From: Candidatus Colwellbacteria bacterium GWA2_46_10 | GTDB taxonomy: Bacteria > Patescibacteriota > Minisyncoccia > UBA6257 > Colwellbacteraceae | Length of the DNA stretch: 15,729 nucleotides | Assembly: GCA_001817635.1 (NCBI GenBank) | Contig: MHIS01000018.1 | Coordinates: forward strand, 5,276-21,004 | Reading direction: 5' to 3' | In this document: positions 1 to 6,254 of the stretch, piece after piece | How the letters are laid out: every line of letters starts with the position of its first letter | Position numbering within the stretch: the stretch's first letter is position 1 | Notes under the pieces: model-generated | Seen by the model: only the letters and a program-made list of their open reading frames with translations | Databases searched by the model: none | What the model was told of the DNA's origin: nothing | Translations under genes and position numbers: made by a program

Positions 1-1692
1 GTATTTATTGACAAGAGTACCCTTAGCAGCCTTCTTAATTTGCTTCCCCGCCCAGTTGCGCATTTTCATCATGCTGCCGTAGAAAAGTTTGGATCCGGCG
101 ATACCCATTTTGTTGGCCACATACATTCCACCAATAAGGAGGCCAAGGACTGTCATGAGGTTACCAACGGAGGCGGCCAACACGGCGATGCTACTCGTGC
201 CACCATAGAGCCCCGCTGTTGTGGGGGTTATTTTGTCCAAAATCAAAGATCCGCGCACAGCCAGGAAAAAGAAGAACGTCACAAAAGGTCCAAATATATT
301 CCAGCGGATAAATTGGTTCCACCAGGCATTCCAGATGTTTTTTCCTCCACCGGCCGCGGCGATCTTGGGGAATATCCAACCAATCCAGGTAAGCGGGAAA
401 AGTATTAGGAGCAAGCTGAGAGCAATGTATCGTATGAAGAGCATTGATGCTAATCCAAGGAGAGAGAAGCTTCCCAAGAAAACGAATAGTCCCTCAAAAA
501 GGACTTCGACTAAGGCAATGATAATTCTCTCAGGGCTCGACAGCTCCCGAAAAGCACTTTCTATGGTGTTCTCTAAGCTCTCACACCCCAATCCGCTTTC
601 TAGATCACAACTGAACGAAGAATTAAGATAAGTACTTTTTATACGGTCCATAACAGAATCTACTAGATTTTCCGGACCGTAACCTGTCTTGTACACATCG
701 TTAACTAAGCCTGTCTTGTACACATCGTTAACTAAGTATGGAGCACCACCGGCGCGGAGAGCTATTCTCACGGCTTTCTGCAAATTCTCCCAAGTTGGTA
801 TACTTGCTACCGCATCGCCGCCAGTAAGAGAGCTTCCCACGCCCGACAAAGTCTGTGAGATTTGTATATTCTCGTAAAATATAGATGCGACGGCGCCAGC
901 AACGCCCTCTCTTTGAGATTTTGTTACTATATTAAGTCCACTTAATTGAACGTTCCAACCAAGCGCACTTGCGTTTAATGAATCGCGGAAATGCTCGCTC
1001 TCGGTGATAAGAAGTAAGTCGTAAACATCAGATTGCAATTGTTCTTTGAGTTGGAAATATTTTTCAATAAGTTTACCCGTTGGTTCGGGGGCGCTTGATA
1101 TGGCGAGTTGGGTTTGTAAAATGGGCCCCAGGTTCAAATGTACGTTAAATGGCCCATTGAAACTATTTTGCGTAAACCCAGTAGCGTTGTATATATTCCT
1201 AGTTAGGGAATTTACTGGGATGATTATTAAGTTAAGTCCAATAAATAAACTGAAGTTAATAAGAAGAGCCGCGGTAATGAATTTGGGTAAAGCAGTGCGA
1301 GCCTCAGATAACCAATCTGCCCTAGTCATAACCGCAAAGGCAATTACCAATATCCCAGCAACCAAAGCAGTGTTAGCTACGGTGAGAACAATGGAAAACC
1401 CATCCTTTATGATCTGGCTATCTGGGAGAATAAAGTTCATCTCCATAGCAAACTGGACAGCAGTGTTTGCTACGTAGAAAAAGAGCATACCCAGGAGTTG
1501 GACAACTAACTTTAAGAGACTGGCGAATGCCTCAATTATCCCCGCAGCAACGTTCCCCAAAACCCCTCCAATAGCTCCCAGAACATTACTAATAATGGGT
1601 ATTCCCGCATGAGCCTTGGGAATACCCAAAAACAGGACAGGAAGCAGCACAACCAAGCCCCTAAACAACCTCTTCTTTAAAAATTTATTCAC
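1..1692 (-). CDS. VirB6/TrbL-like polytopic membrane protein (partial, runs off left edge)
   Basis: One open frame on the minus strand reads 564 codons from a GTG at 1692 to the window edge with no stop, so the C-terminus is missing. An in-frame TAA four codons upstream of the GTG limits the start. The N-terminus looks like a signal peptide: basic MNKFLKKRLFRG, a hydrophobic core, then KAHA-G as a possible cleavage site near residue 29. Hydrophobic helices follow at about 30-80, 95-115 and 135-155. A polar, probably extracytoplasmic stretch of roughly 200 residues comes next, then several helices in the last 170 residues. Late features include a tryptophan-rich segment (NIWNAWWNQFIRWNIFGPF) and a basic tail. 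This topology and the WW motif resemble the VirB6/TrbL-like proteins that CPR genomes encode beside type IV secretion or pilus genes. That family call is from memory and topology, not a search. It lies 26 bases after rsmA on the same strand. An exact 27-bp duplication sits inside it. Confidence 0.6.
   Translation of the reverse strand, partial: MNKFLKKRLFRGLVVLLPVLFLGIPKAHAGIPIISNVLGAIGGVLGNVAAGIIEAFASLLKLVVQLLGMLFFYVANTAVQFAMEMNFILPDSQIIKDGFSIVLTVANTALVAGILVIAFAVMTRADWLSEARTALPKFITAALLINFSLFIGLNLIIIPVNSLTRNIYNATGFTQNSFNGPFNVHLNLGPILQTQLAISSAPEPTGKLIEKYFQLKEQLQSDVYDLLLITESEHFRDSLNASALGWNVQLSGLNIVTKSQREGVAGAVASIFYENIQISQTLSGVGSSLTGGDAVASIPTWENLQKAVRIALRAGGAPYLVNDVYKTGLVNDVYKTGYGPENLVDSVMDRIKSTYLNSSFSCDLESGLGCESLENTIESAFRELSSPERIIIALVEVLFEGLFVFLGSFSLLGLASMLFIRYIALSLLLILFPLTWIGWIFPKIAAAGGGKNIWNAWWNQFIRWNIFGPFVTFFFFLAVRGSLILDKITPTTAGLYGGTSSIAVLAASVGNLMTVLGLLIGGMYVANKMGIAGSKLFYGSMMKMRNWAGKQIKKAAKGTLVNKY
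683..736. repeat. Perfect 27-bp tandem duplication inside the VirB6-like gene
   Basis: Two identical 27-base units lie end to end at 683-709 and 710-736. On the coding (minus) strand each encodes the nine residues LVNDVYKTG, so the duplication keeps the frame and adds nine residues to the predicted extracytoplasmic loop. The identity stops exactly at both ends, as expected of a recent slippage or duplication event, or of an assembly artefact. Confidence 0.95.
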
Positions 1693-1700
1693 CTGCCTTA

Positions 1701-1706
1701 ATTATA
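1701..1706 (-). promoter_or_regulatory. Candidate -10 box for the VirB6-like gene
   Basis: On the minus strand a perfect TATAAT ends 8 bases before the GTG start at 1692, just after the rsmA stop. No good -35 box is visible at 16-18 bases. If used, transcription would start almost at the start codon. It could equally be chance in AT-rich sequence, with the gene read through from rsmA. Confidence 0.35.
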
Positions 1707-1718
1707 GCCCCCTTGAGG

Positions 1719-2483
1719 CTACTTATGTGTGAATAGTGTTGAAAGTTTTACAATATCCTTCACCTCCAGATTCTGAGGCCGAGCAGAGGGATCTATTCCA
1801 GCATCCAAGAGGGTATCCTTAGTGGCCCCTAGACTCTTCAGATTATTCAAAATAGTCTTACGGGGCTGTTTAAACAAAGACTTCACCAGGGTGTAATAAG
1901 CCAAACTCTCTTCTTCGGGTGGTTGAGGATTAAATGGAATAATTTTTACAACCGCGGAATCCACCTTGGGGGAGGGCTTGAAAGACTTTTTAGATATATA
2001 TCTAACGATTTCCGGTTTGGCCCAGAACTGTCCGGTGGCGGCTAGGAGATTCGTCTCTGGGGGTTTCGCGCAAAGCCTGTTAGCCACCTCCTTTTGGAGA
2101 GTTAGAACTATTAGAGATGGCTTTTGGGAAGCCTCCTGAAGAATGCGTAGTAGATGTCCGGTTATGTAGTATGGAATGTTCCCCACTAACTTGTATGGAT
2201 AATCTATCTTCGGAATCTCCTTGAGGGCGTCCGATTGGATGATCTGTAGGTTCGGATATTCGTTGATTAATTCTCCCAAAAAGGCATCAATCAATTCGCC
2301 GTCTTTTTCTATGGCAACAAGTCTCTTTGGAGAGTACTTTAATATTCTTCTGGTAAGTTCTCCGTGCCCGGGACCTATTTCAACCACCGTGTCATCTTTC
2401 TTTATATCCACAACCTCTGCAATGCGCTCAAGGACCTTATGGTCTTTAAGAAAACTTTGCCCCAGGAACTTTTTAGCGAACAT
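1719..2483 (-). CDS. rsmA: 16S rRNA (adenine(1518)-N(6)/adenine(1519)-N(6))-dimethyltransferase RsmA
   Basis: This S-adenosylmethionine-dependent enzyme dimethylates two adjacent adenines in the loop near the 3' end of 16S rRNA, a late step in small-subunit maturation. At 254 residues it is slightly shorter than the usual 260-280. The N-terminus has GQSFL (residues 8-12, normally GQNFL). The SAM-binding motif EIGPGHGELT is at 35-44, with an acidic ribose-binding region AIEKD near 57-61. The catalytic NIPYYIT is at 102-108. The C-terminal small helical domain contains the usual FxQPRKT segment. It starts with ATG and lies 17 bases downstream of the helicase gene on the same strand, so the two are probably cotranscribed. 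Assignment is secure. Confidence 0.95.
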   Translation of the reverse strand: MFAKKFLGQSFLKDHKVLERIAEVVDIKKDDTVVEIGPGHGELTRRILKYSPKRLVAIEKDGELIDAFLGELINEYPNLQIIQSDALKEIPKIDYPYKLVGNIPYYITGHLLRILQEASQKPSLIVLTLQKEVANRLCAKPPETNLLAATGQFWAKPEIVRYISKKSFKPSPKVDSAVVKIIPFNPQPPEEESLAYYTLVKSLFKQPRKTILNNLKSLGATKDTLLDAGIDPSARPQNLEVKDIVKLSTLFTHK

Positions 2484-2500
2484 ATAAATTTATTGTTTCT

Positions 2501-4243
2501 TTAATCTAAATAAATAGTCTCCTCCTCAAATTGCCCGGCCTTTTTGAACTTAATTAACTCTGGAGGCATCTCATACAGAAAACGGGAGGCTATTGAATGA
2601 AAACTCAAAGTCAGATTTTCTTTGGCTCGCGTCATCGCAACGTACATAAGCCTCCTTTCTTCTTCAATGTCCTCTTCGTTGAAGAACGAACGATGGTGAG
2701 GAAGTACTCCATCGTCTACTCCGGCAATATATACATCATCAAACTCAAGCCCTTTGGCAAGGTGAATGGTCATCAACTTTACGGGAGCATCCTTCTCGCC
2801 AAGTCGGTTGATGCTATCGTTGGCGTTGAGGAGTGCGACGCGCTCCATAAAGTCACCTAAGGAATTGAATTCCGAGGCAAAGCTAATTAACTCGCGTACG
2901 TTTTCTGTGCGCTCCAAGGCGTTATCAAACTTTTTAATAAGGTACTCAAAATAGTCGGTGGTTTTTAGAATGTAGCCGATTAACTCCATAAGCCCTAGTG
3001 TTTGAGCCATTTTAGGGAGCTCTGTAATCAACTTTTCACTAATCTTCTTGAGAAAAGCCTTTTCTATCCTCTCTCTACTAACTTGGTCCTTAGGATTGAG
3101 GGCATATCTCAAGGGAGCCAGGATATCTTTTATCTCTTTTCGATCGTAGAATTTCACTCCGCCGTACATTTCGTAGGGAATGGAATGGAAGTTAAGGGAT
3201 TGTTCAATGGCACGGGATTGAGCATTGGTACGATACAAAATGGCAGAGGGCCTGAATCCCCGTTCCGTTATTTCCGATGCGATAAGGTCAGCTTCCTCTT
3301 CGGCAGAATATGTTCCCAAGACAGAGACGGGCGCCCCTCCCGGGTTCTGGGTCCAGAGTTTTTTTCTGATTTGAAGGCGGTTGTTTTCAATAACTTTCGC
3401 AGCCGCCCCTACGATATTCCCGGTAGAGCGGTAGTTTTCTCCCAAATGAACGATCTTTGCTCCGGGCCAATCTCTTTCAAAATCCAAGAAGGTTTTGATG
3501 TTAGCTCCCCGAAAAGCATAAATGGATTGTTGATCGTCTCCCACCACATTTATATTCCCGTGTTTTTGGGAAAGCAGTTTTATAAACACATATTGGGCGC
3601 GGTTGATGTCTTGGTATTCATCTACAAGAATGTAATCAAACTGATCCTGATATTTTTTTAACTTCGCCGGATTGTCGGATAGGAGTTCCACAACCTTAGT
3701 GATTAGATCATCAAAATCAAAAGCATTTTGCTCTTGAAGACGGGTTTCGTAATCTTCAAAAACTTCTTTAAGGGGGGACTCCAGAGAGTCGGAAGTCAAA
3801 AGTTCCATCTTGGCGTTGGATATGCCTTTGAGCAAAAGGGCAGGAGAGACTTTTTTGTTTTCTGCCAACCCAAGGGAGTTAATGGACTTTTTGATCACCC
3901 TTAAGGAGTCGTCGTTGTCGAAGATCCCAAAGTTGTGATCGCGACCCAGATTTTTGGCCTCTTTGCGCAAAATGCGAGCGCAAAAAGCGTGGAAAGTTCC
4001 GATATATGGCAGTTTTTTCTTGTTGGCGTGCCCTACTCCCTTAACAATGCGGCTGCGCATCTCATCCGCCGCTTTGTTGGTGAAGGTAATGGCCACAATC
4101 CGCTCCGGTTCAATATCAGAGTTTATAAGGTGGATAACGCGCTCAGTGAGGGTGCGGGTTTTCCCGGATCCGGCACCGGCGGTCACCAAAAGAGGCCCTA
4201 AGCCATAGTGCACAGCCTCTTTTTGACTATCACTCAAATTCAT
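2501..4243 (-). CDS. UvrD/PcrA-type superfamily 1A DNA helicase, compact form
   Basis: An ATP-dependent 3'-5' DNA helicase, as used in nucleotide excision repair, mismatch repair and removal of RecA filaments. All core motifs are readable: Q motif LSDSQ (3-7), Walker A AGAGSGKT (22-29), motif Ia ITFTNKAA (52-59), Walker B DEYQD (208-212), motif III GDDQQSIYAFRGA (235-247), motif IV ENYRS (269-273), YRTNAQSRAIE (337-347), motif V TIHLAKGLEF (492-501) and motif VI RRLMYVAMTRAKENL (530-544). At 580 residues it is well short of the usual 720-750. The interval holding the 2B subdomain (about 350-490) looks reduced, and almost nothing follows motif VI beyond about 35 residues. The ATG start places the Q motif correctly at the N-terminus. 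UvrD, PcrA and Rep cannot be separated by eye. Confidence 0.92.
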   Translation of the reverse strand: MNLSDSQKEAVHYGLGPLLVTAGAGSGKTRTLTERVIHLINSDIEPERIVAITFTNKAADEMRSRIVKGVGHANKKKLPYIGTFHAFCARILRKEAKNLGRDHNFGIFDNDDSLRVIKKSINSLGLAENKKVSPALLLKGISNAKMELLTSDSLESPLKEVFEDYETRLQEQNAFDFDDLITKVVELLSDNPAKLKKYQDQFDYILVDEYQDINRAQYVFIKLLSQKHGNINVVGDDQQSIYAFRGANIKTFLDFERDWPGAKIVHLGENYRSTGNIVGAAAKVIENNRLQIRKKLWTQNPGGAPVSVLGTYSAEEEADLIASEITERGFRPSAILYRTNAQSRAIEQSLNFHSIPYEMYGGVKFYDRKEIKDILAPLRYALNPKDQVSRERIEKAFLKKISEKLITELPKMAQTLGLMELIGYILKTTDYFEYLIKKFDNALERTENVRELISFASEFNSLGDFMERVALLNANDSINRLGEKDAPVKLMTIHLAKGLEFDDVYIAGVDDGVLPHHRSFFNEEDIEEERRLMYVAMTRAKENLTLSFHSIASRFLYEMPPELIKFKKAGQFEEETIYLD

Positions 4244-5173
4244 GGTCTTTTGCTTGATTTATTGGAGAGGGGGTCTAGTATTTATTGTATTAGTAGCATA
4301 TCACAAAACCTACCAGCCTGGTTGCGAGGTGTAATCTTGCCGGTAACCCTTATTTTGGGAGTTTTAGGGGCCGATGTGGCCTTTTTTAGACTGGCTAATC
4401 CAGCCTCCGCTTCAGACCCTAAATTGATAGAGGAAGACCTCCTGATGAACTCGGAAGCAGGTGCTTTTCTAAGCAACGCCGGGCCGGTAGAGGAAATTGA
4501 CCACGAAGGGGCCTATGCCGACTTTGCGGGCTTCGTGCTGGTTGAAAAAAGCTCTTTGGATGGGGTAGATAACTCTCTGGGAGACGGAGTTAGAGAAGAA
4601 GACGTCCTCACGTATACCGTTGAGGAGGGAGATACCCTATCGAGTATCGCTAAAACCTTCGGAATATCGGTTAGTGATATTCTTGAGGCGAATGATAAGG
4701 GGAGCAGTTTGATCCGCCCCGGAGAAGAGCTCGCTATTTTGCCGGTTTCAAAGAGCGGTTTGACTCTCGCTGGTAGTGCGGAGCGCAGCGAACCGGTGGA
4801 AGATGCATATTTCATTCGTCCGGTGGATGGAGGATTGAACTGGGGCGCTTTGCACGATTCAAAATACATGCCGGCGGTTGATATCTCAAAGGCTTGCGGA
4901 TCAGAGATCTATGCCGCAGCTGCGGGAGTTGTTGTAAAAGTTGGCAACCCCGAAAACTACAACAGCGGATACGGAGGGTATGTTGTGTTAAGCCACCCCA
5001 ATGGCACGCGCACGCTCTACGCCCACAATTCTGAGAATGTAGTTGAGGTAGGGGATGCGGTGGAACAGGGTGAACATATTGCTAATATAGGAAACACCGG
5101 ACTTACCAACGGCAGTACCGGGTGCCACGTACACTTTGGGGTGTTAGGCGCTCCCAATCCATTTGTAAAATAG
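4208..5173 (+). CDS. Secreted or membrane-anchored LysM and M23-type peptidase domain protein
   Basis: Coordinates give the full open frame from GTG 4208; the true start is uncertain. GTG 4208 lies inside the divergent helicase gene and has no ribosome site. The only strong one (GGAGAGGGGG, 4264-4273) stands six bases before an ATT at 4280. Numbering here is from 4208. A signal peptide or anchor lies at about 38-69 (WLRGVILPVTLILGVLGADV, then ASAS). An acidic linker follows, then one LysM domain (TYTVEEGDTLSSIAKTFGIS, about 135-179), which binds glycan strands. The M23 fold runs from about 200 to 321. M23 enzymes cut peptidoglycan peptides using zinc. Seen here are Asp225 (AVDIS), His273 (YAH) and His307/His309 (HVHF). 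The first zinc His, normally four residues before the Asp, is Met221; His216 is the nearest alternative. It may therefore be an altered or inactive peptidase. It stands alone, divergent from the helicase. Confidence 0.85.
   Translation: MHSLFLTITQIHGLLLDLLERGSSIYCISSISQNLPAWLRGVILPVTLILGVLGADVAFFRLANPASASDPKLIEEDLLMNSEAGAFLSNAGPVEEIDHEGAYADFAGFVLVEKSSLDGVDNSLGDGVREEDVLTYTVEEGDTLSSIAKTFGISVSDILEANDKGSSLIRPGEELAILPVSKSGLTLAGSAERSEPVEDAYFIRPVDGGLNWGALHDSKYMPAVDISKACGSEIYAAAAGVVVKVGNPENYNSGYGGYVVLSHPNGTRTLYAHNSENVVEVGDAVEQGEHIANIGNTGLTNGSTGCHVHFGVLGAPNPFVK
4264..4273 (+). promoter_or_regulatory. Strong Shine-Dalgarno-like site preceding a possible ATT start
   Basis: GGAGAGGGGG is the clearest ribosome-binding sequence in the window. 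No ATG, GTG or TTG lies in frame at normal distance downstream; ATT at 4280 is six bases away and in frame with the LysM-M23 protein. Either the gene uses a rare ATT start or the site is coincidental and TTG 4262 or GTG 4208 is used. Confidence 0.4.
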
Positions 5174-5277
5174 AAATGCACTCACCCCTTATTTATAGGC
5201 GTCTATTGTTCGCAGAACTTTTTCTGCTCTATTGCGCTCTCTACACAGATTTTGGAGATTTGATGCTATTGCGTATT

Positions 5278-5303
5278 TAAGGACTTTTAATCCTTACACT
5301 TTT
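5278..5303 (+). terminator. Weak candidate terminator after the M23 gene
   Basis: A 6-bp AT-rich stem, TAAGGA (5278-5283) and TCCTTA (5291-5296), with a 7-base loop, is followed three bases later by a run of five T on the plus strand. It overlaps the end of the convergent dksA-like gene. The stem is short, so support is modest. A second small inverted repeat, GCAGAA/TTCTGC at 5212-5227, lies nearby without a T run. Confidence 0.3.
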
Positions 5304-5619
5304 TACAGACTGCGCTTTCCGGATTAGCCTCCAGGAGTTCAAGTTCAATATCCCCTTTGCAATTATCACAAACTCCGTAGGTTCCAGCTGCCATCTTCTC
5401 TAGGGCGCTATCTATATTGTCCACCCTGTCTTTGAGAGTTTCGATGGTGGCGAGCTCGTTGGCTGTTTCCTCGCTTTCATCCGCCTCTTCGTTGTTCATC
5501 CCCGGAGAATCGCCAAAATCCATATTCTTAGAGAGAACCTTTATGTTCTTTTGAATACGCTCCTTCTCCTGCAAGAGGGTTTCTTTGAGCTCGGCTAGCT
5601 TGTCTTTGGGAATAGCCAT
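5287..5619 (-). CDS. DksA/TraR family C4-type zinc-finger protein
   Basis: A 110-residue protein of the DksA/TraR family. It has a charged, helical N-terminal half (residues 1-78, likely coiled coil) and a C-terminal zinc finger with Cys84, Cys87, Cys105 and Cys108. The spacing C-x2-C-x17-C-x2-C is typical. Family members reach into the RNA polymerase secondary channel and modulate transcription initiation, often together with ppGpp. The acidic stretch NNEEADESEE (42-51) occupies the hairpin tip, but I cannot recognise the DxxDxA motif of E. coli DksA, so ppGpp synergy should not be assumed. It is convergent with the M23 gene and divergent from ruvA. A candidate promoter overlaps that of ruvA, and its ATG lies only 8 bases after the -10 box. 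Confidence 0.85.
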   Translation of the reverse strand: MAIPKDKLAELKETLLQEKERIQKNIKVLSKNMDFGDSPGMNNEEADESEETANELATIETLKDRVDNIDSALEKMAAGTYGVCDNCKGDIELELLEANPESAVCKKCKD

Positions 5620-5627
5620 TGCCCTTT

Positions 5628-5657
5628 ATTGTACTCACCGTCAATTGAGAAAGGCAA
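5628..5657 (-). promoter_or_regulatory. Candidate promoter for the dksA-like gene
   Basis: On the minus strand TTGCCT (5657-5652) is separated by 18 bases from TACAAT (5633-5628). The ATG at 5619 follows 8 bases after the -10 box, implying a very short or absent leader. It overlaps the ruvA promoter on the other strand, so the two may compete. Confidence 0.5.
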
Positions 5658-5672
5658 TAGGGGCTATATAAT
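5645..5672 (+). promoter_or_regulatory. Promoter upstream of ruvA
   Basis: TTGAGA (5645-5650), a 16-base spacer and a perfect TATAAT (5667-5672) form the best sigma-70-type promoter in the window. The ruvA ATG is at 5682, so the expected transcript start (about 5679) leaves a leader of only a few bases. GAAGG at 5674-5678 is too close to the ATG, and would lie upstream of the transcript start, to act as a normal ribosome site. Confidence 0.65.
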
Positions 5673-5681
5673 TGAAGGTAT

Positions 5682-6254
5682 ATGATTCACGGCTTATCGG
5701 GCAAGATAAAGGCGCTTGGCCTCAACTATGTCGTCATTGACGTGGGAGGGGTAGCGTACAAGGTATACATCCCTCTCAATGAGGAGAAGCTCCCCAAGGT
5801 AGGCCAGGATATGGATGTCTTCACATACCTCCATATGCGCGAGGGGGGTATGGATCTTTTTGGGTTTTTTGTGGAAGAAGGCCTTCAGCTTTTTGAGGCT
5901 CTCATATTAGTCTCTGGAGTTGGCCCCAAATCAGCCATGGCCATATTGGCCGTAGGATCGGTGGATCAAATCACCGCAGCCATCGCCAAAGGAGAACCGG
6001 AACTTTTACAGCGCTCATCCGGAGTGGGAAGGAAAACCGCCGAGCGCATTATTTTAGAACTGAAGGACAAAGTGAGGCCCTCGGGCGGAAAGGAAGCAAT
6101 GCGCCTCGCCGAATCAGATCAAGATGTATTTGAGGCTCTTCTTAGCCTTGGGTATCCAAGAAGGAAAGCAGAGGCGGTACTTAGAGAAATCAATCCCAAG
6201 CTGACGGATGTACGCGATCGTCTCAAGGAGGCGCTCAAACTCATCAAGGATTAA
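5682..6254 (+). CDS. ruvA: Holliday junction branch migration protein RuvA
   Basis: RuvA binds four-way DNA junctions as a tetramer and recruits the RuvB motor for branch migration during recombination and repair. The protein is 190 residues, close to the usual 190-205. Domain I (1-63) is the OB fold, starting MIHGLSGKI and containing FTYLHMREGGMDLFGF. Domain II carries two helix-hairpin-helix motifs, LVSGVGPKSAMAIL (about 77-90) and SSGVGRKTAERIILELKDK (about 112-130). Domain III (about 145-190, FEALLSLGYPRRKAEAVL) is the RuvB-contacting part. Its TAA stop shares one base with the ATG of the Mur ligase gene (TAATG at 6252-6256), so the two are translationally coupled. ruvB and ruvC are not adjacent in this window. 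Confidence 0.96.
   Translation: MIHGLSGKIKALGLNYVVIDVGGVAYKVYIPLNEEKLPKVGQDMDVFTYLHMREGGMDLFGFFVEEGLQLFEALILVSGVGPKSAMAILAVGSVDQITAAIAKGEPELLQRSSGVGRKTAERIILELKDKVRPSGGKEAMRLAESDQDVFEALLSLGYPRRKAEAVLREINPKLTDVRDRLKEALKLIKD

Noticed and set aside
40..1477. Several plus-strand open frames of 60-143 residues at the left end
   Set aside because: They are shadows of the minus-strand VirB6-like frame, which is open across the entire region and has coherent signal peptide and membrane features; the plus-strand translations show no family features.
5212..5227. Small inverted repeat GCAGAA/TTCTGC as a terminator or RNA gene
   Set aside because: Six-base stem with no T run on either strand; mentioned only beside the better candidate at 5278.
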